Positions 63,951 through 64,000 of a DNA stretch of 64,000 bases are shown here, piece by piece. The position numbers and the translations under genes are program-made. Position 1 is the stretch's first letter. Each line of letters begins with the position of its first letter. This DNA comes from Chromatiales bacterium (GTDB taxonomy: Bacteria; Pseudomonadota; Gammaproteobacteria; UBA6429; Thiohalophilaceae): contig JALVOC010000229.1 in the NCBI GenBank assembly GCA_027032075.1, positions 1-64,000 of the forward strand, written 5' to 3'. The notes under the pieces are model-generated. The model was not told the origin of the DNA, made no database searches, and saw only the letters and a list, made by a program, of their open reading frames with translations.

Positions 63951-64000
63951 GTGACAGAAAAGCAAAATATCCCGGAAAGTAATAGCAGAGTGTCTGGAGA
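63951..64000 (+). CDS. Possible start of the first gene of the RfaH-controlled operon (cut by window edge)
   Basis: A GTG preceded by AAGG opens a frame that begins V/M-TEKQNIPESNSRVSG and runs off the window. The length is too short to name a product. The place behind the ops element suggests an initiating glycosyltransferase or other polysaccharide protein. Confidence 0.35.
   Translation, partial: MTEKQNIPESNSRVSG

Overview
The window looks like a chromosomal segment of a gammaproteobacterium. The order gyrA-serC-serA-pheA-hisC-tyrA-aroA-cmk-rpsA-ihfB-lapA-lapB-pyrF, the ubiG-gph group, and uvrB next to aspC are typical of that class. The squalene genes hpnCDE, a NapA-type molybdoenzyme operon, an FNR-type operator and an RfaH/ops pair suggest a facultatively anaerobic environmental lineage, perhaps near the Chromatiales-type sulfur bacteria. 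The genus cannot be fixed from what I see.

Layout. 0-11.8 kb: a glycosyltransferase-like gene behind a thiamine-diphosphate enzyme, a HAD hydrolase, a Ycf46-type N-terminal domain, a GGDEF protein, a two-domain thioredoxin-fold protein, then yciK and the squalene genes hpnE, hpnD, hpnC. 12.1-22.0 kb: an operon behind a perfect FNR box. It encodes a diheme cytochrome c, a NapA-like Tat-exported molybdopterin enzyme, two NapG-like and one NapF-like ferredoxins, two NapH/CcoG-like membrane ferredoxins, a FixH/YtkA-like protein and a five-heme NapC-type cytochrome; NapB and NapD are not visible. 22.1-44.4 kb: housekeeping genes (rmuC, gph, ubiG, mtaD, mtnA, gyrA, then serine, aromatic amino acid and histidine genes, manC, cmk, rpsA, ihfB, lapAB, pyrF). 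44.7-54.4 kb: comEA, then a surface-sugar operon with the UbiA/DprE1/DprE2 set for polyprenyl-phosphate arabinose, UDP-glucose dehydrogenase and a WbpM-type dehydratase, ending at tRNA-Asn. 54.6-64 kb: a fimT pseudopilin, aspC, cysC, uvrB interrupted by a 543-residue intein in its Walker A loop, then a MarR-type EPS regulator, rfaH and an ops element that leads into an operon beyond the right edge.

In the non-coding DNA, two families of MITE-like elements share outer ends resembling CTAAATA. Several copies carry an internal hairpin whose long arms pair perfectly within each copy but differ between copies. Some of these elements supply the stop codon of the gene before them. A second signal is a set of 16-base sites repeated every 22 bases upstream of comEA and fimT, with two further orphan copies near tRNA-Asn.

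Functionally, the window combines central biosynthesis with an oxygen-responsive periplasmic respiratory chain, surface polysaccharide and pilus/competence functions. No CRISPR array, transposase, integrase or rRNA gene was seen.
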